The translations under genes were made by a program, and so were the position numbers. From assembly GCF_949987535.1 (NCBI RefSeq), contig NW_026646029.1:558001-622000 (forward strand): DNA of 64,000 nucleotides, in the 5' to 3' direction. Each line of letters opens with the position of its first letter. Position 1 is the stretch's first letter. This document shows, in pieces, positions 1 to 8,801 of the stretch. The notes below the pieces were generated by a model that was given only the letters and a program-made list of their open reading frames with translations, did no database searches and had not been told where the DNA came from. The DNA comes from Balaenoptera acutorostrata (taxonomy: Eukaryota; Chordata; Mammalia; Artiodactyla; Balaenopteridae).

Positions 1-49
1 TTTCTCTCTCTTTCACTGTCTTTGTTTCACGGGTTTTGAAAAGTAATTT

Positions 50-918
50 CTTTTTATAATGGGGTTTAGCTGCTTTTCACGGCTGTGTTTATGCCGCTTT
101 ACACCCCCTTGACTCACTTACAGAGCGATATCAATACATAGGTTTGAAGATTCTTACTAGTCAGATGTATTCTTCTGCGGTGAATAGGGGGTGTTGAGTC
201 AGGTTCACTGAGCAAGGAGTAGGTCTTGTCTACTACATATTGGGTTTATGGAACGGTATCTGAGCTAATTTGAAACCCTTGTTTTATGCATCACCCCACC
301 TCACCTTTCCCGTTCAGCAACCATAGTGTGTTTTCTAAACGTGTGACACTGTTTTGTTTTGTAATTCAGTTCAAGTGTAGCGGTTTTTACATTCCCTCTA
401 TAAGTGATATCTTATGATAAGTGTCTTTTTCTGTGTGACTTATTTCACTTAGAATCGTCGTACCTAAATCCACTCATCGTGCTGCTACTAGCCTTATGAC
501 GTGGATTTCATGGCTGAGTGATATTCCATTGTACATGAGGACCACAACTTCTGTATCCATTTTTCTCTTTCCTAGGATATTTAAGGTGTAATGAAGTGGG
601 GGTTCTTGTCAACAGAGCAGCCCTAAACTTTGGGGTGCCTGTGTCTTGCTGATTTTTAGTTTTCCCAATTTATATGCCCATGAGTGGAAGTGCCCTATGC
701 TCTCCAAGCTGTGTTTTTTAGATGTTTCAGGACACACCGTACACTTCTCCAGAGTGGCTGTTGGCAATTTACATCCCGCCCATCAGCGTAGCAAGGCTCC
801 CATTTCTCCATGGCCGGTCCTGCATTTCTGGTTTGGACCCTTTTTTCCGCATGGCCCTTTTGCCCGCTGGGAAGCGAGACTTCTTTGGAGCGCTGATTTG
901 CCTTTCCAGGTTGCTTGG
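50..918 (-). mobile_element. LINE-1 3' end, antisense (3' UTR and ORF2 C-terminal part), copy 1
   Basis: Read in reverse complement this is the 3' end of an L1 element. On the + strand it runs from a T-rich stretch with TTTTTATAATGGGG (the tail and 3' end), through a 3' UTR region including CCTTTCCCGTTCAGCAACCATA, 308-329 in two parts, to ORF2-derived blocks. Those blocks include ATAAGTGATATC (400-411), TGACTTATTTCACTTAG (436-452), ATATTCCATTGTA (521-533), CAATTTACATCCC (765-777) and GATTTGCCTTTCC. The order and spacing follow the mammalian L1 end as I remember it, and the 3' UTR version is the one common in cetartiodactyls. Divergence is high, so this is an old copy. The same segment lies at the same offsets in every unit; it is listed once. 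Boundaries are approximate. Confidence 0.85.
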
Positions 919-990
919 TTGGCCAAAAAGTGCGTATGCGTTTTTTCCTGAATATATTCAGGAAAAAACGCATACGCTCTTTTTGGCCAA
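919..990. mobile_element. 72-bp palindrome, mariner-type MITE remnant (unit 1)
   Basis: Two 36-bp arms with no spacer; the arm opens TTGGCCAAAAAG and the centre is GAATATATTC. One mismatch, T opposite T at 931/978. The outer arm resembles the ends of cetartiodactyl mariner-derived palindromic elements (GGTTGGCCAAAAAG) as I remember them. It lies inside the L1 ORF2 relic. Confidence 0.75.
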
Positions 991-1165
991 GGGCATCATT
1001 GTCCACGTTTTGCCGCTTTTCATGTGCTTTCAAGGCGATTCGAATCTACCTCCTGAAATCTGTTTCCTGCAATTCTGCCTTGCTTTCAAAGCCTCTTCGT
1101 TGCCTTCCCTCAATATATTTGTGGACGCGAGTTATCATTTATAACTCTGCAGGTTTGTGAATTGC
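991..1165 (-). mobile_element. LINE-1 ORF2 segment, antisense, continuation beyond the palindrome, copy 1
   Basis: The L1 match resumes directly after the palindrome: CTTTTCATGTGC (1016-1027), a TCTGTTTCCTG region, and CAATATATTTGTGGAC (1111-1126). These follow in the order expected for antisense L1 ORF2 just upstream of the block that ends at 918. The palindrome therefore sits inside what was one continuous L1 segment. The far end is uncertain: similarity fades around 1150-1175. The same applies to every unit. Confidence 0.75.
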
Positions 1166-1760
1166 AGTGCCCCTGAGCTCCATTTTTCCAGTCGCTTTTT
1201 TGGGAGCTGACCGCAAAAGTGCAGGATTGCTTCAGGCCCTCTTCTGGTTCTGGGGGGCAGGCTGAGCTTGTGGTTAATTCTTCTTCCTGATGGGAAAATA
1301 GAGTGACCTGTGCCTGCCCCAACCCCTAGAGCTAGTCTCTCATTGGTTCCCTGTCTTCCCGTTCATCCTCAGGACAAATTGCAACCTGTACGGAACAGGA
1401 GGTTAAAGGTGCTGATTCTCCAAGGAGGGAGATGGCTAGTAAAGCGGCTGGAATGGCGAACCCGAGCACAAGGAGATGAGAAATGAGGTGCGTTTTAGAA
1501 ACCTTTCCGGATCACGCGGTGTACCATCTTCTGGGTTTCTCGTGCATGTTTTCGACGTAGGAAGATGCCCTTGAACCTGGAGATTTGGGACCCATGGGAT
1601 GGGTACCATGCAGTATTACTTTAAAGGGTCTGCGTTGGCTCACGCAACCTCACCAAACCTCTCAGCCCCAAGAGTGTCCACCCTTATGTCTCAATCAGCT
1701 GTGGGTCTAGATATGGTCAATCCAGGTTGCATCACAGCCCCTGAACGAATTTTGTAAGAA
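1166..1760. other. Non-L1 part of the satellite unit, unassigned (copy 1)
   Basis: About 595 bp per unit, plus the first ~49 bp of the next unit, show no L1 match I can recognise. I see no tRNA-like, SINE-like or clear LTR-end signature, no long open frame and no internal short repeat. It ends in a pyrimidine-rich tract (TTTCTCTCTCTTTCACTGTC at the start of the next unit), directly before the L1 tail. Many of the class-diagnostic CpG differences lie here. It may be host flanking DNA caught in the founding duplication, or another worn-out mobile element. The same segment occurs in every unit. Confidence 0.6.
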
Positions 1761-2455
1761 TTTCTCTCTCTTTCACTGTCTTTGTTTCACGGGTTTTGAA
1801 AAGTAATTTCTTTTTATAATGGGGTTTAGCTGCTTTTCACGGCTGTGCTTATGCCGCTTTACACCCCCTTGACTCAGTTACAGAGAGATATCAATACATA
1901 GGTTTGAAGATTCTTAATAGTCAGATATATTCTTGTGCGGTGAATAGGGGGTGTTGAGGCCAGTTCACTGAGCAAGGAGTAGGTCTTGTCTACTACATAT
2001 TGGGTTTATGGAACGGTATCTGAGCTAATTTGAAACCCTTGTTTTATGCATCACCCCACCTCACCTTTCCCGTTAAGCAGCCATAGTGTGTTTTCTGAAC
2101 GTGTGACTCTGTTCTGTTTTGTAATTCAGTTCAAGTGTAGCGGTTTTTACATTCCCTCTATAAGTGATATCTTATGATAAGTGTCTTTTTCTGTGTGACT
2201 TATTTCACTTAGAATCGTCGTACCTAAATCCACTCATCGTGCTGCTACTAGCCTTATGACGTGGATTTCATGGCTGAGTGATATTCCATTGTACATGAGG
2301 ACCACAACTTCTTTATCCACTTTTCTCTTTCCTAGGATATTTAAGGTGTAATGAAGTGGGGGGTTCTTGTCAACAGAGCAGCCCTAAACTTTGGGGTGCC
2401 TGTGTCTTGCTGATTTTTAGTTTTCCCAATTTATACGCCCATGAGTGGAAGTGCC

Positions 2456-2794
2456 CTATGCTCTCCAAGCTGTGTTTTTTAGATGTTTCAGGACACACCG
2501 TACACTTCTCCAGAGTGGCTGTTGGCAATTTACATCCCGCCCATCAGCGTAGCAAGGCTCCCATTTCTCCATGGCCGGTCCTGCATTTCTGGTTTGGACA
2601 GTTTTTTCCGCATGGCCCTTTTGCCCGCTGGGAAGCGAGACTTCTTTGGAGCGCTGATTTGCCTTTCCAGGTTGCTTGGTTGGCCAAAAAGGGCGTATGC
2701 GTTTTTTCCTGAATATATTCAGGAAAAAACGCATACGCCCTTTTTGGCCAAGGGCATCATTGTCCACGTTTTGCCGCTTTTCATGTGCTTTCAA
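2456..2794 (-). pseudogene. Decayed L1 ORF2 C-terminal reading frame spanning the palindrome (copy 2)
   Basis: This 112-codon minus-strand frame still aligns with the C-terminal region of L1 ORF2p, the reverse transcriptase protein of LINE-1. The clearest stretch is residues 92-107 (QPLWRSVRCVLKHLKN), which follows the L1 pattern Q-P-L-W-(basic)-x-V. Residues 43-70 also follow the L1 order. Residues about 17-40 are encoded by the 72-bp palindrome and are foreign to L1. The cysteine/histidine cluster expected just before Q-P-L-W is not preserved in my alignment from memory. There is no upstream reverse transcriptase or endonuclease domain, so this is a relic. It is open in every copy because the copies are recent duplicates and 72 is a multiple of three. 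The equivalent frame starts at offset about 1033 and ends at about 695 in copy 1. Confidence 0.65.
2680..2751. mobile_element. 72-bp palindrome, mariner-type MITE remnant (unit 2)
   Basis: Perfect 36-bp arms with the centre between 2715 and 2716; symmetry stops at G/G just outside. This is the reference copy for the element. GGTTGGCC at the left edge is the part that best fits a mariner terminal repeat. Confidence 0.78.
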
Positions 2795-3521
2795 GGCGAT
2801 TCGAATCTACCTCCTGAAATCTGTTTCCTGCAATTCTGCCTTGCTTTCAAAGCCTCTTCGTTGCCTTCCCTCAGTATATTTGTGGACGAGAGTTATCATT
2901 TATAACTCTGCAGGTTTGTGAATTGCAGTGGCCCTGAGCTCCATTTTTCCAGTCGCTTTTTTGGGAGCTGGCCGCAAAAGTGCAGGATTGCTTCAGGCCC
3001 TCTTCTGGTTCTGGGGGGCAGGCTGAGCTTGTGGTTAATTCTTCTTCCTGATGGGAAAATAGAGTGACCTGTGCCTGTCCCAACCCCTAGAGCTAGTCTC
3101 TCATTGGTTCCCCCTCTTCCCGTTCATCCTCAGGACAAATTGCAACCTGTACGGAACAGGAGGTTAAAGGTGCTGATTCTCCAAGGAGGGAGATGGCTAG
3201 TAAAGCAGCTGGAATGGCGAACCCGAGCACAAGGAGATGAGAAATGAGGTGCGTTTTAGAAACCTTTCCCGATCACACAGTGTACCATCTTCTGGGTTTC
3301 TCATGCATGTTTTCGACGTAGGAAGATGCCCTTGAACCTGGAGATTTGGGACCCATGGGATGGGTACCATGCAGTATTACTTTAAAGGGTCTGCGTTGGC
3401 TCACGCAACCTCACCAAACCTCTCAGCCCCAAGAGTGTCCACCCTTATGTCTCAATCAGCTGTGGGTCTAGATATGGTCAATCCAGGTTGCATCACAGCC
3501 CCTGAACGAATTTTGTAAGAA

Positions 3522-5281
3522 TTTCTCTCTCTTTCACTGTCTTTGTTTCACGGGTTTTGAAAAGTAATTTCTTTTTATAATGGGGTTTAGCTGCTTTTCA
3601 CGGCTGTGTTTATGCCGCTTTACACCCCCTTGACTCACTTACAGAGCGATATCAATACATAGGTTTGAAGATTCTTACTAGTCAGATGTATTCTTCTGCG
3701 GTGAATAGGGGGTGTTGAGTCAGGTTCACTGAGCAAGGAGTAGGTCTTGTCTACTACATATTGGGTTTATGGAACGGTATCTGAGCTAATTTGAAACCCT
3801 TGTTTTATGCATCACCCCACCTCACCTTTCCCGTTCAGCAACCATAGTGTGTTTTCTAAACGTGTGACTCTGTTCTGTTTTGTAATTCAGTTCAAGTGTA
3901 GCGGTTTTTACATTCCCTCTATAAGTGATATCTTATGATAAGTGTCTTTTTCTGTGTGACTTATTTCACTTAGAATCGTCGTACCTAAATCCACTCATCG
4001 TGCTGCTACTAGCCTTATGACGTGGATTTCATGGCTGAGTGATATTCCATTGTACATGAGGACGACAACTTCTGTATCCATTTTTCTCTTTCCTAGGATA
4101 TTTAAGGTGTAATGAAGTGGGGGTTCTTGTCAACAGAGCAGCCCTAAACTTTGGGGTGCCTGTGTCTTGCTGATTTTTAGTTTTCCCAATTTATACGCCC
4201 ATGAGTGGAAGTGCCCTATGCTCTCCAAGCTGTGTTTTTTAGATGTTTCAGGACACACCGTACACTTCTCCAGAGTGGCTGTTGGCAATTTACATCCCGC
4301 CTATCAGTGTAGCAAGGCTCCCATTTCTCCATGGCCGGTCCTGCATTTCTGGTTTGGACACTTTTTTCCGCATGGCCCATTTGCCCGCTGGGAAGCGAGA
4401 CTTCTTTGGAGCGCTGATTTGCATTTCCAGGTTGCTTGGTTGGGCAAAAAGGGCGTATGCGTTTTTTCCTGAATATATTCAGGAAAAAACGCATACGCCC
4501 TTTTTGGCCAAGGGCATCATTGTCCACGTTTTGCCGCTTTTCATGTGCTTTCAAGGTGATTCGAATCTACCTCCTGAAATCTGTTTCCTGCAATTCTGCC
4601 TTGCTTTCAAAGCCTCTTCGTTGCCTTCCCTCAATATATTTGTGGACGAGAGTTATCATTTATAACTCTGCAGGTTTGTGAATGGCAGTGCCCCTGAGCT
4701 CCATTTTTCCAGTTGCTTTTTTGGGAGCTGGCCGCAAAAGTGCAGGATTGCTTCAGGCCCTCTTCTGGTTCTGGGGGGCAGGCTGAGCTTGTGGTTAATT
4801 CTTCTTCCTAATGGGAAAATAGAGTGACCTGTGCCTGTCCCAACCCCTAGAGCTAGTCTCTCATTGGTTCCCCCTCTTCCCGTTCATCCTCAGGACAAAT
4901 TGCAACCTGTACGGGACAGGAGGTTAAAGGTGCTGATTCTCCAAGGAGGGAGATGGCTAGTAAAGCGGCTGGAATGGCGAACCCGAGCACAAGGAGATGA
5001 GAAATGAGGTGCGTTTTAGAAACCTTTCCGGATCACACGGTGTACCATCTTCTGGGTTTCTCATGCATGTTTTCGACGTAGGAAGATGCCCTTGAACCTG
5101 GAGATTTGGGACCCATGGGATGGGTACCATGCAGTATTACTTTAAAGGGTCTGCGTTGGCTCACGCAACCTCACCAAACCTCTCAGCCCCAAGAGTGTCC
5201 ACCCTTATGTCTCAATCAGCTGTGGGTCTAGATATGGTCAATCCAGGTTGCATCACAGCCCCTGAACGAATTTTGTAAGAA
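3522..5281. repeat. Satellite unit 3, class C
   Basis: 1,760 bp. Class C marks: GGACGACAAC near 4061, CCTATCAGTG near 4300, GCCCATTTGC near 4376, GGGCAAAAA in the left palindrome arm, GAATGGCAG near 4681, CCTAATGGG near 4807 and ACGGGACAGG near 4912. Close to copies 9, 12, 22 and 25. Confidence 0.95.
4440..4511. mobile_element. 72-bp palindrome (unit 3)
   Basis: One mismatch: the left arm has TTGGGC where the right arm specifies TTGGCC (G opposite G). Typical of C and D units. Confidence 0.75.
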
Positions 5282-7041
5282 TTTCGCTCTCTTTCACTGT
5301 CTTTGTTTCACGGGTTTTGAAAAGTAATTTCTTTTTATAATGGGGTTTAGCTGCTTTTCACGGCTGTGTTTATGCCGCTTTACACCCCCTTGACTCACTT
5401 ACAGAGCGATATCAATACATAGGTTTGAAGATTCTTACTAGTCAGATGTATTCTTCTGCGGTGAATAGGGGGTGTTGAGTCAGGTTCACTGAGCAAGGAG
5501 TAGGTCTTGTCTACTACATATTGGGTTTATGGAACGGTATCTGAGCTAATTTGAAACCCTTGTTTTATGCATCACCCCACCTCACCTTTCCCGTTCAGCA
5601 ACCATAGTGTGTTTTCTAAACGTGTGACTCTGTTCTGTTTTGTAATTCAGTTCAAGTGTAGCGTTTTTTACATTCCCTCTATAAGTGATATCTTATGATA
5701 AGTGTCTTTTTCTGTGTGACTTATTTCACTTAGAATCGTCGTACCTAAATCCACTCATCGTGCTGCTACTAGCCTTATGACGTGGATTTCATGGCTGAGT
5801 GATATTCCATTGTACATGAGGACCACAACTTCTGTATCCATTTTTCTCTTTCCTAGGATATTTAAGGTGTAATGAAGTGGGGGTTCTTGTCAACAGAGCA
5901 GCCCTAAACTTTGGGGTGCCTGTGTCTTGCTGATTTTTAGTTTTCCCAATTTATACGCCCATGAGTGGAAGTGCCCTATGCTCTCCAAGCTGTGTTTTTT
6001 AGATGTTTCAGGACACACCGTACACTTCTCCAGAGTGGCTGTTGGCAATTTACATCCCGCCTATCAGCGTAGCAAGGCTCCCATTTCTCCATGGCCGGTC
6101 CTGCATTTCTGGTTTGGACACTTTTTTCCGCATGGCCCTTTTGCCCGCTGGGAAGCGAGACTTCTTTGGAGCACTGATTTGCATTTCCAGGTTGCTTGGT
6201 TGGGCAAAAAGGGCGTATGCGTTTTTTCCTGAATATATTCAGGAAAAAACGCATACGCCCTTTTTGGCCAAGGGCATCATTGTCCACGTTTTGCCGCTTT
6301 TCATGTGCTTTCAAGGTGATTCGAATCTACCTCCTGAAATCTGTTTCCTGCAATTCTGCCTTGCTTTCAAAGCCTCTTCGTTGCCTTCCCTCAATATATT
6401 TGTGGACGAGAGTTATCATTTATAACTCTGCAGGTTTGTGAATTGCAGTGCCCCTGAGCTCCATTTTTCCAGTTGCTTTTTTGGGAGCTGGCCGCAAAAG
6501 TGCAGGATTGCTTCAGGCCCTCTTCTGGTTCTGGGGGGCAGGCTGAGCTTGTGGTTAATTCTTCTTCCTAATGGGAAAATAGAGTGACCTGTGCCTGTCC
6601 CAACCCCTAGAGCTAGTCTCTCATTGGTTCCCCCTCTTCCCGTTCATCCTCAGGACAAATTGCAACCTGTACGGAACAGGAGGTTAAAGGTGCTGATTCT
6701 CCAAGGAGGGAGATGGCTAGTAAAGCGGCTGGAATGGCGAACCCGAGCACAAGGAGATGAGAAATGAGGTGCGTTTTAGAAACCTTTCCCGATCACACGG
6801 TGTACCATCTTCTGGGTTTCTCATGCATGTTTTCGACGTAGGAAGATGCCCTTGAACCTGGAGATTTGGGACCCATGGGATGGGTACCATGCAGTATTAC
6901 TTTAAAGGGTCTGCGTTGGCTCACGCAACCTCACCAAACCTCTCAGCCCCAAGAGTGTCCACCCTTATGTCTCAATCAGCTGTGGGTCTAGATATGGTCA
7001 ATCCAGGTTGCATCACAGACCCTGAACGAATTTTGTAAGAA
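5282..7041. repeat. Satellite unit 4, class D
   Basis: 1,760 bp. Class D marks: start TTTCGCTCTC, TAGCGTTTTTTAC near 5659, CCTATCAGCG near 6060, GAGCACTGATT near 6170, CCTAATGGG near 6567, and CACAGACCCTG at the end (near 7013). Close to copies 10, 13 and 23. Confidence 0.95.
6200..6271. mobile_element. 72-bp palindrome (unit 4)
   Basis: One G/G mismatch from TTGGGC in the left arm, as in unit 3. Confidence 0.75.
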
Positions 7042-8801
7042 TTTCTCTCTCTTTCACTGTCTTTGTTTCACGGGTTTTGAAAAGTAATTTATTTTTATAA
7101 TGGGGTTTAGCTGCTTTTCACGGCTGTGTTTATGCCGCTTTACACCCCCTTGACTCACTTACAGAGCGATATCAATACATAGGTTTGAAGATTCTTACTA
7201 GTCAGATGTATTCTTCTGCGGTGAATAGGGGGTGTTGAGTCAGGTTCACTGAGCAAGGAGTAGGTCTTGTCTACTACATATTGGGTTTATGGAACGGTAT
7301 CTGAGCTAATTTGAAACCCTTGTTTTATGCATCACCCCACCTCACCTTTCCCGTTCAGCAACCATAGTGTGTTTTCTAAACGTGTGACTCTGTTCTGTTT
7401 TGTAATTCAGTTCAAGTGTAGCGGTTTTTACATTCCCTCTATAAGTGATATCTTATGATAAGTGTCTTTTTCTGTGTGACTTATTTCACTTAGAATCGTC
7501 ATACCTAAATCCACTCATCGTGCTGCTACTAGCCTTATGACGTGGATTTCATGGCTGAGTGATATTCCATTGTACATGAGGACCACAACTTCTGTATCCA
7601 TTTTTCTCTTTCCTAGGATATTTAAGGTGTAATGAAGTGGGGGTTCTTGTCAACAGAGCAGCCCTAAACTTTGGGGTGCCTGTGTCTTGCTGATTTTTAG
7701 TTTTCCCAGTTTATATGCCCATGAGTGGAAGTGCCCTATGCTCTCCAAGCTGTGTTTTTTAGATGTTTCAGGACACACCGTACACTTCTCCGGAGTGGCT
7801 GTTGGCAATTTACATCCCGCCCATCAGCGTAGCAAGGCTCCCATTTCTCCATGGCCGGTCCTGCATTTCTGGTTTGGACACTTTTTTCCACATGGCCCTT
7901 TTGCCCGCTGGGAAGCGAGACTTCTTTGGAGCGCTGATTTGCCTTTCCAGGTTGCTTGGTTGGCCAAAAAGGGCGTATGCGTTTTTTCCTGAATATATTC
8001 AGGAAAAAACGCATACGCCCTTTTTGGAAAAGGGCATCATTGTCCACGTTTTGCCGCTTTTCATGTGCTTTCAAGGCGATTCGAATCTACCTCCTGAAAT
8101 CTGTTTCCTGCAATTCTGCCTTGCTTTCAAAGCCTCTTCGTTGCCTTCCCTCAATATATTTGTGGACGAGAGTTATCATTTATAACTCTGCAGGTTTGTG
8201 AATTGCAGTGCCCCTGAGCTCCATTTTTCCAGTCGCTTTTTTGGGAGCTGGCCGCAAAAGTGCAGGATTGCTTCAGGCCCTCTTCTGGTTCTGGGGGGCA
8301 GGCTGAGCTTGTGGTTAATTCTTCTTCCTGATGGGAAAATAGAGTGACCTGTGCCTGTCCCAACCCCTAGAGCTAGTCTCTCATTGGTTCCCCCTCTTGC
8401 CGTTCATCCTCAGGACAAATTGCAACCTGTACGGAACAGGAGGTTAAAGGTGCTGATTCTCCAAGGAGGGAGATGGCTAGTAAAGCGGCTGGAATGGCGA
8501 ACCCGAGCACAAGGAGATGAGAAATGAGGTGCGTTTTAGAAACCTTTCCCGATCACACGGTGTACCATCTTCTGGGTTTCTCATGCATGTTTTCGACGTA
8601 GGAAGATGCCCTTGAACCTGGAGATTTGGGACCCATGGGATGGGTACCATGCAGTATTACTTTAAAGGGTGTGCGTTGGCTCACGCAACCTCACCAAACC
8701 TCTCAGCCCCAAGAGTGTCCACCCTTATGTCTCAATCAGCTGTGGGTCTAGATATGGTCAATCCAGGTTGCATCACAGCCCCTGAACGAATTTTGTAAGA
8801 A
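7042..8801. repeat. Satellite unit 5, private mosaic with E-type start
   Basis: 1,760 bp. It begins like E units (TTATTTTTATA near 7090) but then has the A/C/D-type AACCATAGTG, an A-type TATATGCCC near 7714 and B-type marks near its end. It has more private changes than any other unit: CGTCATACC near 7498, CCCAGTTTATA near 7706, TCTCCGGAGTGG near 7788, TTCCACATGG near 7887 and GGAAAA in the right palindrome arm. No counterpart in H2 or H3. Confidence 0.9.
7960..8031. mobile_element. 72-bp palindrome (unit 5)
   Basis: Left arm intact; right arm ends GGAAAA in place of GGCCAA, giving two mismatches near the base of the stem. Confidence 0.75.

Larger units (their letters stand above)
1..1760. 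repeat. Satellite unit 1, class A
   Basis: 1,760 bp. Class A marks: ACACTG in place of ACTCTG near 346, GGACCC before the T run near 836, GACGCGAG near 1125, GCTGACCGC near 1207, CCTGCCCC near 1314, CACGCGG near 1513 and CTCGTGCATG near 1539. Private mark: T at 931 in the left palindrome arm. Close to copies 7, 20 and 32. Confidence 0.95.
1761..3521. repeat. Satellite unit 2, class B
   Basis: 1,761 bp; the extra base is a sixth G in the run near 2357-2362. Class B marks: GTGCTTATGCC, GACTCAGTT, AGATATATTCTTGTG, GAGGCCAGTT, GGACAG before the T run, GCAGTGGCCC, AAAGCAGCTGG and CACACAGTG. Private mark: G at 2874. Carries CGTTAAGCAG like copy 8, whereas other B units have CGTTCAGCAG. Confidence 0.95.

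Noticed and set aside
496..504. TGACGTGG as a CRE-like regulatory site in each unit
   Set aside because: A single short half-match in an L1-derived region, not supported by any promoter context.
722..1144. A 140-codon + strand open frame starting MFQDTPYTSP, present in all 36 complete units, with overlapping + strand frames of 101-118 and 81 codons
   Set aside because: It runs antisense to an L1 ORF2 relic and through the palindrome. Its persistence reflects recent copying of the unit. There is no signal, domain or coding pattern to support a protein; the 118-codon form in B units arises only from the extra G.
1110..1322. A 70-codon minus-strand frame (MGQAQVTLFSHQ) in many units
   Set aside because: It is missing or broken in C and most D units and shows no recognisable domain; consistent with chance openness in a repeated unit.
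2680..2751. Nearly the same peptide stretch (containing MRFFLNIFRKKRIRPFW) read on both strands, looking like a conserved motif
   Set aside because: It is the direct result of a palindrome: both strands read the same there. It is not protein conservation.
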